A DNA stretch of 14,130 bases from Saprospiraceae bacterium (GTDB taxonomy: Bacteria > Bacteroidota > Bacteroidia > Chitinophagales > Saprospiraceae): the NCBI GenBank assembly GCA_023300835.1, contig JALZVB010000053.1:1-14130 (forward strand). Reading direction: 5' to 3'. The notes under the pieces are model-generated. The model was not told the DNA's origin, did not search any database, and worked only from the letters and a program-made list of their open reading frames with translations. The position numbers were made by a program, and so were the translations under genes. This document shows, piece after piece, positions 7,564-14,029 of this stretch (the first letter of the stretch is position 1; each line of letters starts with the position of its first letter).

Positions 7564-8109
7564 CTACTTCTTTATCTTCAAATCACTCTCAACATCAATA
7601 TACCAATATCTCCAAGGTTTTAGTAACGTTGCAGTATCTCGTTCAGCAAAGTAAGTGTTGTTGCCATGATATGATACCGTTCTAGACTCTCGACCAAAAT
7701 CCCTACTGGTGTAATAACACAGTTCATCCATCTTGTAATAAATCCCCTCACTATCTAGGTTTAAATTATCTACACTTACAATACCGAGTTTAAGTAATAA
7801 AGGCTGTAGCGCTTCCTGTGACAATTTCACATAGTGCTTTCTTCTTACTCTTCTTTGTTTCGCATCATTATTTCTTTTAAAAATAGAAATAAGTCTTTGG
7901 CCAAATGGAATACGTTTTTTAGTTTTCAATTTTTCGGCTACTAACTTTCTTCTATATTTAAATGCTGTAACAATTTGGGTTTCGTACCCTAAAAGAAATG
8001 TAGGAGCAAAAGGGAAATCATAGGAATAATTGTTTTGAATCATTAAATCTAATGCTGACATAGAGTCTGGAACAACAATATTGTTTCTCTCAAATACCTT
8101 ACTGTTCAC
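7564..8109 (-). CDS. C-terminal part of a frameshifted exported protein (possible divergent SUMF1/FGE-like domain)
   Basis: The frame is open from 8274 down to the TAG at 7564, about 237 codons; the first usable start is a GTG at 8109, but homology-like content begins before it. Upstream of that GTG the frame reads YPIIGLDTDQITKYLDWK. This resembles the YPVVGVSWxxAxxYxxW signature of formylglycine-generating-enzyme (SUMF1) domains, which in Bacteroidota include the GldK/GldJ-type gliding proteins. I therefore read this as the continuation of the signal-peptide frame at 8507-8232, not an independent gene. The middle (about 60-95) is very basic and the rest is Tyr-rich. The SUMF1 link rests on one short segment and is tentative. 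Confidence 0.45.
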   Translation of the reverse strand: MNSKVFERNNIVVPDSMSALDLMIQNNYSYDFPFAPTFLLGYETQIVTAFKYRRKLVAEKLKTKKRIPFGQRLISIFKRNNDAKQRRVRRKHYVKLSQEALQPLLLKLGIVSVDNLNLDSEGIYYKMDELCYYTSRDFGRESRTVSYHGNNTYFAERDTATLLKPWRYWYIDVESDLKIKK

Positions 8110-8231
8110 CTTATCTACTTTCCAATCAAGATACTTTGTGATTTGGTCAGTATCAAGTCCTATAATCGGGTAATTGTCGTAGGCTTCTTCTTTAAAATAA
8201 ATATCTAAAATGAATCTGATTTCACCATTAT

Positions 8232-8507
8232 CTAGATGACTTTCCTTAAGTTCATTAGTGAAGGATACAAGTTGTCAATCCTCGTTCCTAAACTATCTTT
8301 CTCATTAAGATAAGTCTTATACTCTCCTATTGATTCTGGAAATTTCCTTATGTAATAACTAGAGACTGTAATCCATTGAACTTGGTCATTCATTTTATAT
8401 TTGATAGACTGCTGCGGTACTCTAATTTCATTAGGACCAACATATTGTTGAGCAGTACTGATAACAGAGAGGAAGACTGCTAAGAGAATGAGTTGTATGT
8501 TTTTCAT
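8232..8507 (-). CDS. N-terminal part of the same frameshifted exported protein
   Basis: A 91-codon frame starting with a Sec signal peptide (MKNIQLILLAVFLSVISTAQ, cleavage probably after Ala19). It continues with VQWITVSSYYIRKFPESIGEY, reminiscent of the first strand region of SUMF1/GldK-like domains, where a conserved F/Y residue run is followed by E-x-T-N-x-E-Y. It stops at TAG (8232-8234), but the frame one base back is open from 8274 and continues smoothly into the downstream 7564-8109 frame. A single-base deletion, or a -1 ribosomal shift, somewhere in 8235-8274 would join the two into about 314 residues. No classical slippery heptamer is visible there, so mutation or sequencing error is more likely. 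Confidence 0.5.
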   Translation of the reverse strand: MKNIQLILLAVFLSVISTAQQYVGPNEIRVPQQSIKYKMNDQVQWITVSSYYIRKFPESIGEYKTYLNEKDSLGTRIDNLYPSLMNLRKVI

Positions 8508-8576
8508 ATAATAATTATAAATCGTTATTTAGCCATTACCTATTCAATGTCAGATTACCAGTGTAATATCAGTTGA

Positions 8577-8597
8577 CTTCAAAATGCCGCACATATT
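8577..8597 (-). repeat. Dispersed 21-base intergenic repeat, copy 2
   Basis: Inverted copy of the 6091-6111 repeat, 20 of 21 bases identical. It lies in the spacer (8508-8700) between the start of the frameshifted exported-protein gene and the parDE promoter. The two copies bracket the lipoprotein, the Lys-rich gene and the frameshifted gene. Confidence 0.6.
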
Positions 8598-8700
8598 GGT
8601 CTTACAATTTTTTCCATTGTTAAACTACAGTATCTAGAACGAATAGAAATTGAAAGTTAAAAAATCAATAATGAGATAAAATAATCATATGGGTTATTTA

Positions 8701-8731
8701 TTGCGATCTAATTAAATGTGGTGTAATTTTA
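8701..8731 (+). promoter_or_regulatory. parDE promoter
   Basis: TTG (8701-8703), a 20-base spacer, then TAATTTTA (8724-8731), matching five of six fixed positions of the Bacteroidota TAnnTTTG box. The transcript would begin about 10 bases before the parD ATG. The -7 box lies inside the palindromic operator. Confidence 0.5.
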
Positions 8732-8736
8732 CACCA
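8719..8736. promoter_or_regulatory. Palindromic operator of parDE
   Basis: TGGTGTAATTTTACACCA is a perfect 8-base inverted repeat with a two-base centre, ending 11 bases before the parD ATG and covering the -7 box. Ribbon-helix-helix antitoxins typically bind such sites to repress their own operon, so this is the likely ParD/ParE autoregulatory operator. Confidence 0.7.
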
Positions 8737-8747
8737 AATCAAAGTAT

Positions 8748-8987
8748 ATGACACGTCAAAGTATCTCTTTTACGCAACCAAATGATGATTGGCTAAAAGC
8801 CCAAGTTGATAGTAACGAATATGCCAGTAAGAGCGAGCTTATCAATGATTTGGTTAGACAAGCCAGAAAACAACAAAGACAGCTAGACTGGATAAGTTCA
8901 AAGTTAGATAGAGCTGAAGCTAGTGGTTTTACAAAAAACACTAAAAAAGAAATATTGTCTATTTCAAAATCAAAATTAAATGACTAG
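8748..8987 (+). CDS. parD: ParD-type ribbon-helix-helix antitoxin
   Basis: A 79-residue protein. The N-terminal half fits a ribbon-helix-helix DNA-binding fold: beta strand SISFTQ (5-10), then helices around ASKSELINDLVRQARKQQ (26-43), the K/S-S-E-L-I pattern seen in ParD/CopG proteins. The C-terminal half (about 45-79) is charged and would wrap around the toxin, as in ParD family members. It overlaps the downstream toxin gene by 8 bases (its final AAT-GAC-TAG contains the toxin ATG), a typical toxin-antitoxin coupling. Upstream lies a perfect palindrome over the promoter, consistent with autorepression. The length is normal for the family. Confidence 0.85.
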   Translation: MTRQSISFTQPNDDWLKAQVDSNEYASKSELINDLVRQARKQQRQLDWISSKLDRAEASGFTKNTKKEILSISKSKLND

Positions 8988-9267
8988 CTTCAAGTTAAGT
9001 AATGAAGCAAAAGAAGACTTAATTAGGATTCATCATTTCGGGGTTGAGAAATTTGGAATGACACAAGCTGACAAGTATTTCGAGACATTCTTCGAATATT
9101 TTGACTTGATAGCTAATCGACCTCTTACCTTCGAGTCAGTAGAATATATTAAACCTGGTTATAGAAGATGCGTATGTGGATCGGATCAAATCTATTTTAA
9201 AATAAAAAATGACACAGTTGAAATAATGGCCAATGTTGGTAATCAAGATTTAAAAAACATTTTGTAG
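8980..9267 (+). CDS. parE: ParE/RelE-superfamily toxin
   Basis: A 95-residue protein with the family layout: N-terminal LSNEAKEDLIRIHHFGVEKFG (about 5-25; A-x-x-D-L-x-x-I helix), a second helix around ADKYFETFFEYFDLIA (30-45), then the beta region with PGYRRCVCGSDQIYFKI (59-75) and a final strand I-M-A-N-V-G-N-Q-D-L (82-91). ParE toxins inhibit DNA gyrase; close RelE relatives cut mRNA, and sequence alone does not fully separate the two, although the N-terminal pattern and ParD partner favour ParE. It is translationally coupled to the antitoxin by an 8-base overlap. The gene appears intact, with no terminator seen before the convergent uxuA. Confidence 0.83.
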   Translation: MTSFKLSNEAKEDLIRIHHFGVEKFGMTQADKYFETFFEYFDLIANRPLTFESVEYIKPGYRRCVCGSDQIYFKIKNDTVEIMANVGNQDLKNIL

Positions 9268-9336
9268 AAAACATATTGAATAATCGGACTCAACTATCTT
9301 AACCTTAACCTAACATGTTGTTAATAATTTTACACC

Positions 9337-10512
9337 TCACAGACTCCTTGATATCCCAAGTTCTAAACCTCTAATCTCAGCCAGACCTCTTAGTCTACCT
9401 ATAGCAGAATATCCAGGATTGGTAAGTTTATCTATATCGTCTAGCATCTTATGTCCATGATCGGGTCGCATAGGAATTACGCTATCTGATTGACCAGATT
9501 TACTGCGCCTTCGTTCCTCTTTAACTACAGCTTGGACAATACTAAACATGTCCACATTTCCATCTAAGTGATTCGCCTCATAGAAATTACCTGCCGCATC
9601 TCTTTGTGTACTTCTGAGATGCAAAAAATGAACTCTATCAGCAAAGCGTCTAAATATTTTCACTAAGTCATTGTCTTCTCTCACACCTAAAGAACCTGTA
9701 CAAAACGTTATTCCATTTGCCATACTGGGTACTTGTTCAAATAAGTAAGCGTAGTCTGCTTCTGTACTTACCACTCTCGGCAAACCCAAAATAGGCATCG
9801 GCGGATCATCCGGATGAATACACATCGACACATTGTTATTCGCTGCAACTGGTATAATTTCTTTTAAAAAAAGAACTAGATTTTCTTTTAATTGAGTAGC
9901 GTCTATTTTATCATAAGTATTTAAGACTGCTTGAAATTGTTCTATTGAGTAACCTTCTTCTGCTCCTGGCAATCCTGCAATAATATTATTAGATAATTTT
10001 TCTATTTCACTTTCAGAAAGATTATTTAAATAACTCTGAGCAGCAGCCTGTTGGGCAACCGAATAAGTAGTTATGGCACCAGGTCTTTTTAATATATGTA
10101 GTTCAAATGCTGCGAATGCATTAACATCAAAAAGTAATGCTTTTGACCCGTCTTCCATCTCATAGTCCAGAGAAGTTCTGGTCCAATCTAAAACGGGCAT
10201 AAAGTTGTAACAGATGGTAGAAATACCACAACTTGCCAGATTCTCAATACTCGTTTTATAGTTCGTTATAAATTTTGGAAAACCTTCAGACCTTGTTTTA
10301 ATATGCTCATGAACAGGAATACTCTCAACAACTCGCCAAACTAATCCAGACTGCTCAATAGTCGTTTTCCTTTTCTGTATTTCTTCAATAGGCCAAACCT
10401 CTCCATTAGGTATGTGATGCAATGCCGATACTATTCCTGTAGCGCCAGCTTGTTTTATGTCTGATAACGATACAGGATCATTTGGTCCGTACCAGCGCCA
10501 TGTTTGCTCCAT
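9337..10512 (-). CDS. uxuA: Mannonate dehydratase
   Basis: A 391-residue enzyme, near the usual length (about 390-400). It dehydrates D-mannonate to 2-keto-3-deoxygluconate in hexuronate catabolism and uses Mn2+ or Fe2+. It begins with the family-typical MEQTWRWYGPNDPVSL. Likely metal ligands by motif and spacing are H233 (CIHPDDPP), C271 (FCTGSLG), H298 (FLHLRS) and D351 (RPDHGH). All are present, so it should be active. It is the last gene of a minus-strand operon, 29 bases after the UxuB-like SDR. It ends close to parE, which runs towards it. Confidence 0.95.
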   Translation of the reverse strand: MEQTWRWYGPNDPVSLSDIKQAGATGIVSALHHIPNGEVWPIEEIQKRKTTIEQSGLVWRVVESIPVHEHIKTRSEGFPKFITNYKTSIENLASCGISTICYNFMPVLDWTRTSLDYEMEDGSKALLFDVNAFAAFELHILKRPGAITTYSVAQQAAAQSYLNNLSESEIEKLSNNIIAGLPGAEEGYSIEQFQAVLNTYDKIDATQLKENLVLFLKEIIPVAANNNVSMCIHPDDPPMPILGLPRVVSTEADYAYLFEQVPSMANGITFCTGSLGVREDNDLVKIFRRFADRVHFLHLRSTQRDAAGNFYEANHLDGNVDMFSIVQAVVKEERRRSKSGQSDSVIPMRPDHGHKMLDDIDKLTNPGYSAIGRLRGLAEIRGLELGISRSL

Positions 10513-10541
10513 AGATTAATATATTTTTTAAACCTTATTAT

Positions 10542-11354
10542 TTATACACCACTAAATGCACTGAATCCACCATCAATAGGAATCACTATTCCAGTTACAA
10601 ATTTTGATGCATCGGAACATAAATAATGAACGGCTCCATTTAATTCATCTGCATCACCAAACCGATTCATTGGTGTATTTTTAATAATTGTATTTCCTCT
10701 TTCTGTATAGCTGCCATCTTCATTGGTTAGTAAAGCCCTGTTCTGGTTCCCTATGAAAAATCCAGGAGCAATTGCATTTACTCGCATACCGTCTCCATAT
10801 TTTTGAGCCAACTCAACCGCCATCCATTTTGTGAAATTATCCACCGCAGCTTTAGAAGCAGAATATCCCATGACTCTCGTGATCGCTCGATCAGCTGCCA
10901 TAGAAGAAAGATTGATAATTATCCCTTTCTTTTGGGTAGCCATTTCTTTACCAAAAACCAAGGAAGGAATAATACTACCAAATAAATTTAAATCGATTAC
11001 TTGTTTAAACTGTTCAACATCAACATCAAAAACCGATTGATTAGGACCAACCGTTGCACCTGGTTTGTTTCCTCCTGCCGCATTTATCAGCACATCTATT
11101 TTTCCATAATTAGTCATGACCTGTTTAGCAACTTTCTCTAGACTTTTTTCTTCAACCACATTACACAGATATCCTTCTACTTTTTCGTTAATTCTTTTTA
11201 ACTCATTTACAATAATTTTAAGTGGGGCTTCTTTATAGTGTAGTAAAATTACAGTCGCATTATTCTCCAATAAATACTTTGCGATTCCACCGCCTAGTAC
11301 ACCACAACCACCAGTAATAAGAATTACTTTATTTTCTATATTAAATAATTTCAT
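10542..11354 (-). CDS. uxuB: SDR-family D-mannonate oxidoreductase (fructuronate reductase, UxuB type)
   Basis: A 270-residue short-chain dehydrogenase. Seen: TGGCGVLG (14-21) for NAD(P), NAAG (91-94), S151, and Y164/K168 in GYSASKAAV, giving a complete catalytic set. A loop of about 25 residues at 200-226 (GNQNRALLTNEDGSY) is larger than in FabG and is typical of the SDRs encoded beside uxuA, such as Bacillus-type UxuB. Its likely reaction is D-fructuronate plus NAD(P)H to D-mannonate, the step before UxuA. The assignment rests on operon context plus fold; other polyol or gluconate dehydrogenase roles are possible. It lies 18 bases after the isomerase gene and 29 before uxuA, so all three are one operon. 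Confidence 0.75.
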   Translation of the reverse strand: MKLFNIENKVILITGGCGVLGGGIAKYLLENNATVILLHYKEAPLKIIVNELKRINEKVEGYLCNVVEEKSLEKVAKQVMTNYGKIDVLINAAGGNKPGATVGPNQSVFDVDVEQFKQVIDLNLFGSIIPSLVFGKEMATQKKGIIINLSSMAADRAITRVMGYSASKAAVDNFTKWMAVELAQKYGDGMRVNAIAPGFFIGNQNRALLTNEDGSYTERGNTIIKNTPMNRFGDADELNGAVHYLCSDASKFVTGIVIPIDGGFSAFSGV

Positions 11355-11372
11355 TGGTTTCTTTTGAGGTAA

Positions 11373-12467
11373 TTACTTTGGAGGGTAGCAAAGTAAAATT
11401 TTAGATGGACTATTAGAATTAAAAGTAATTTCTGAAATCGCTGCTGAAATAAATATTTCATCTCCTTGTGTGAATGGGTAACTTTTTCCATTACAACGCA
11501 TCGTTCCACTACCGCTATAAATCACAGCAACATAACAGGCTGAATTACCTTTTAAGGTATATTCTCCATCTAAAAGTAATTCATTTAGACCAAAGCAATT
11601 GGTATGCTTTTCGTTAAATAAAGTTTTTAGAGTAAACACATTAGAGCTGTCAACAACTTCAGGCGTAATTTTCCAATTGTCAAGTGCTTCCTCTAATGTA
11701 TATGTATCATAATGGAAACATTCTAGCATTTTTTCTTCACCGACGCCTTGATGAATTAAGGCTGGCCCGATTTTCAAACCTTTCGGTGTTGTTCTCTCTA
11801 CCCGCATGGTATAATCAGTCGGCTCCTGAACCTCCATCAAAAAACAACCTGACCCGATTGCATGAGGCACACCTCCATAGATCATAAATGCATCACCCGC
11901 CTTTACTTCTATTTTATGCAAACAATCCAGCATCCCTTGAATGTCCTGATTTTCAAAATACTGTTTCCATTTTTCTTTAGTTACGTGTTTTTTGAAACCC
12001 ATATAAACGACGCTTTTCTCTCCCTCAATCTCACGTGTATTTAATACATACCAAGATTCCGTTTTTCCAAATTCGGAATTAAAAACAGTTTTCGCATATT
12101 CCTTATCTGGATGAACCTGTAGCGTTAACCGTTCCATGGAGTCTAACATTTTAATGAGTACTCCAGTTGTACCATATTTCTGCGCAAGCGCTTTTCCTAA
12201 ATACAACTCTATGTTGGAATCAATTAATTCCTTTAGTGGTATATTTCCTACTTCTGTTTTTATCAGAGATAGTCCTTCATTTTCAGGTCTTCCAATTCCA
12301 CGTGCGGTAATAGTTGACATAATCCATTGTTCCGGTGTACTACCATCTTGTTCTGTTGAAGTTCCTTTCCATCTATCAATTAAAGCACCTCCTTGGTAAG
12401 TCCGCCAAACTCTATTTGAAAGTTGGATAAGAGGAATATGTGCATACTCTTGCAGACGTTTATTCAT
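11373..12467 (-). CDS. Class I mannose-6-phosphate isomerase-like protein
   Basis: A 364-residue cupin metalloenzyme. Zn-ligand motifs of class I phosphomannose isomerases are present: QVHPDK with Q117 and H119, TESWYVL with E137, and GGVPHAIG with H202; the conserved Arg lies in TDYTMRVER (R222). A second cupin follows (about 285-360). I chose the ATG at 12467. An in-frame ATG at 12629 would add 54 residues with no family resemblance, and the best promoter in the region (12596-12626) lies inside that extension. Family members interconvert mannose-6-P and fructose-6-P. It is the first gene of a uronate operon that lacks a UxaC isomerase, so it might instead act on an uronate or related sugar; this is inference. 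Confidence 0.8.
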   Translation of the reverse strand: MNKRLQEYAHIPLIQLSNRVWRTYQGGALIDRWKGTSTEQDGSTPEQWIMSTITARGIGRPENEGLSLIKTEVGNIPLKELIDSNIELYLGKALAQKYGTTGVLIKMLDSMERLTLQVHPDKEYAKTVFNSEFGKTESWYVLNTREIEGEKSVVYMGFKKHVTKEKWKQYFENQDIQGMLDCLHKIEVKAGDAFMIYGGVPHAIGSGCFLMEVQEPTDYTMRVERTTPKGLKIGPALIHQGVGEEKMLECFHYDTYTLEEALDNWKITPEVVDSSNVFTLKTLFNEKHTNCFGLNELLLDGEYTLKGNSACYVAVIYSGSGTMRCNGKSYPFTQGDEIFISAAISEITFNSNSPSKILLCYPPK

Positions 12468-12595
12468 AATAATATCAAATTTTAAATACCAATTTCTAGC
12501 ACGATTGCAGTCTAAAATCAGCCTGTAAAATATAAAACCATAGCTCTCAAGCATTATACCAAACAAATAACTAGCTAGCCAATAAATTGGTTGAC

Positions 12596-12626
12596 CAAAA
12601 TTACGTATTTTGTCTATATTGCCAAA
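12596..12626 (-). promoter_or_regulatory. Promoter of the isomerase-uxuB-uxuA operon
   Basis: On the minus strand TTTG (12623-12626), 19 bases, then TAATTTTG (12596-12603): a full match to the Bacteroidota -33/-7 pattern. Transcription would start near 12590, leaving a leader of about 120 bases. A perfect small palindrome, CCAATAAATTGG (12579-12590), sits at the expected start point and could be an operator. Confidence 0.65.
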
Positions 12627-12676
12627 CAAGCCCTCAAATGATTAAGAATAATTTGACCACCCTATAGAAAACAAGC

Positions 12677-13918
12677 ATGAGTCGTTTAAAAAAAAGTCTT
12701 GCCCTTTTCCTCCCCGGTATCTTCTTACTGGGTTTTAATATAGGTACCGGAAGTGTAACCTCTATGGCCAAAGCTGGTGCAACCTATGGCATGTCACTCC
12801 TATGGACTATTGTAGCTTCTTGTTTAGCGACATTCTTTATGATTAACCTTTACAGTCGTTACACCATGGTCACGGGTGAGACAGCACTACAAGCATTTAG
12901 AAAACATATCCATCCAGCAGTTGGCATATTTTTCATTGTTGCACTTACGGCCGGAGTCATGGGCAGTGTAATTGGAGTCATGGGTATAGTCGCTGATATA
13001 TCTCACGTATGGTCTAAATCGTTAGTAACTGGAGGCGTTCCTGCAGTTTATTTTGCTGCTTTTTTTGTAACGCTTGTATATTTTATTTTCTGGAATGGTG
13101 AAACCGAATTTTTTGGACGTGCCTTAGCTGTTATTGTGGCGATCATGTCGGCCTGTTTTCTGGCTAACTTTTTCATTCTCATGCCTCCACCTGCTGACAT
13201 CTTAAATGGCTTAATTCCAAATGTACCTGCCGTTTCTGAAAGTCAAGAAAAGGGTCCATTTCTCATCATCGCCTCCTTGGTAGGAACCACTGTGTTCTCT
13301 GGTTTATTTATTATCCGCACTACCCTAGTCAAAGAAGCTGGATGGGGTATAGAAGATGCCAAAACACAGAGAAAGGATGCCATTGTTTCTGTTGTACTTA
13401 TGTTTATCATCAGCATGTCCATTATGGCGGCTGCAGCTGGAACATTGTACCCTGAAAACTTGGGACTGACAAGAGCTTCGCAGATGATTGAATTACTTGA
13501 ACCACTTTCAGGAAAAATGGCGGCTTCTATTTTTGCAATAGGTATTATTTCTGCCGGTGTTTCGTCACAGTTTCCTAATGTTCTAATGCTTCCGTGGCTA
13601 CTCTGTGACTACAACCAATCTCCCCGTGAAATGAAATTGCCAAAATATCGTATCATGGTATTCTTTATTTCCTTACTTGGATTAGTAGTTCCCGTATTCG
13701 ATGCGCCGCCAATATTTGTAATGATTATCTCTCAAGCATTTAATGCGATCATATTACCAATAACGGTAGCCTGTATTATGTATCTAGGTAATCGAAAAGA
13801 TCTGATGGAAGAATATCGATTTAACATAGCTACTAATATTATCCTCTTATTGATTTTGGCGTTTTCAATATTTACTTCAGTAATTGGCATTAAAGGGGTA
13901 CTGGATATTGTAATGTAG
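12677..13918 (+). CDS. NRAMP-family transporter lacking the canonical metal-binding motifs
   Basis: A 413-residue integral membrane protein with about 11 hydrophobic segments, as in NRAMP/MntH transporters. The overall pattern aligns well: TM1 ends in AGATYGMSLLW (33-43), the TM6 region reads GTTVFSGLF (203-211), and the C-terminal ISQAFNAIILPITV (350-363) and NRKDLMEEYRFN (372-383) match the family. However, the TM1 metal motif DPGN is replaced by GTGS (23-26) and the TM6 motif MPH by FSG (207-209), so the residues that bind Mn2+/Fe2+ in characterised members are absent. The substrate is therefore unlikely to be a classical divalent metal or must be bound differently. It is divergent from the uronate operon, with about 209 bases between the start codons, suggesting shared regulation. 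No terminator follows it. Confidence 0.85.
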   Translation: MSRLKKSLALFLPGIFLLGFNIGTGSVTSMAKAGATYGMSLLWTIVASCLATFFMINLYSRYTMVTGETALQAFRKHIHPAVGIFFIVALTAGVMGSVIGVMGIVADISHVWSKSLVTGGVPAVYFAAFFVTLVYFIFWNGETEFFGRALAVIVAIMSACFLANFFILMPPPADILNGLIPNVPAVSESQEKGPFLIIASLVGTTVFSGLFIIRTTLVKEAGWGIEDAKTQRKDAIVSVVLMFIISMSIMAAAAGTLYPENLGLTRASQMIELLEPLSGKMAASIFAIGIISAGVSSQFPNVLMLPWLLCDYNQSPREMKLPKYRIMVFFISLLGLVVPVFDAPPIFVMIISQAFNAIILPITVACIMYLGNRKDLMEEYRFNIATNIILLLILAFSIFTSVIGIKGVLDIVM

Positions 13919-14029
13919 GATGAGTAGGTTACCATACTAAACTTATTAAAAATTCAATACTCCAAAAGAAACACTTTATATCATTTAGCTTTCAAGTTGT
14001 TGTATAATATTTTAAGAAAAATTTGCTTA

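Noticed and set aside
12136..12399. Plus-strand frame opposite the isomerase gene
   Set aside because: It is an antisense shadow of the conserved N-terminal part of the isomerase, with no independent features.
11373..12629. Longer isomerase starting at the ATG at 12629
   Set aside because: The extra 54 residues are hydrophobic and aromatic and do not resemble the start of class I PMIs. The best promoter in the region lies inside that extension, and the ATG at 12467 gives a normal N terminus.
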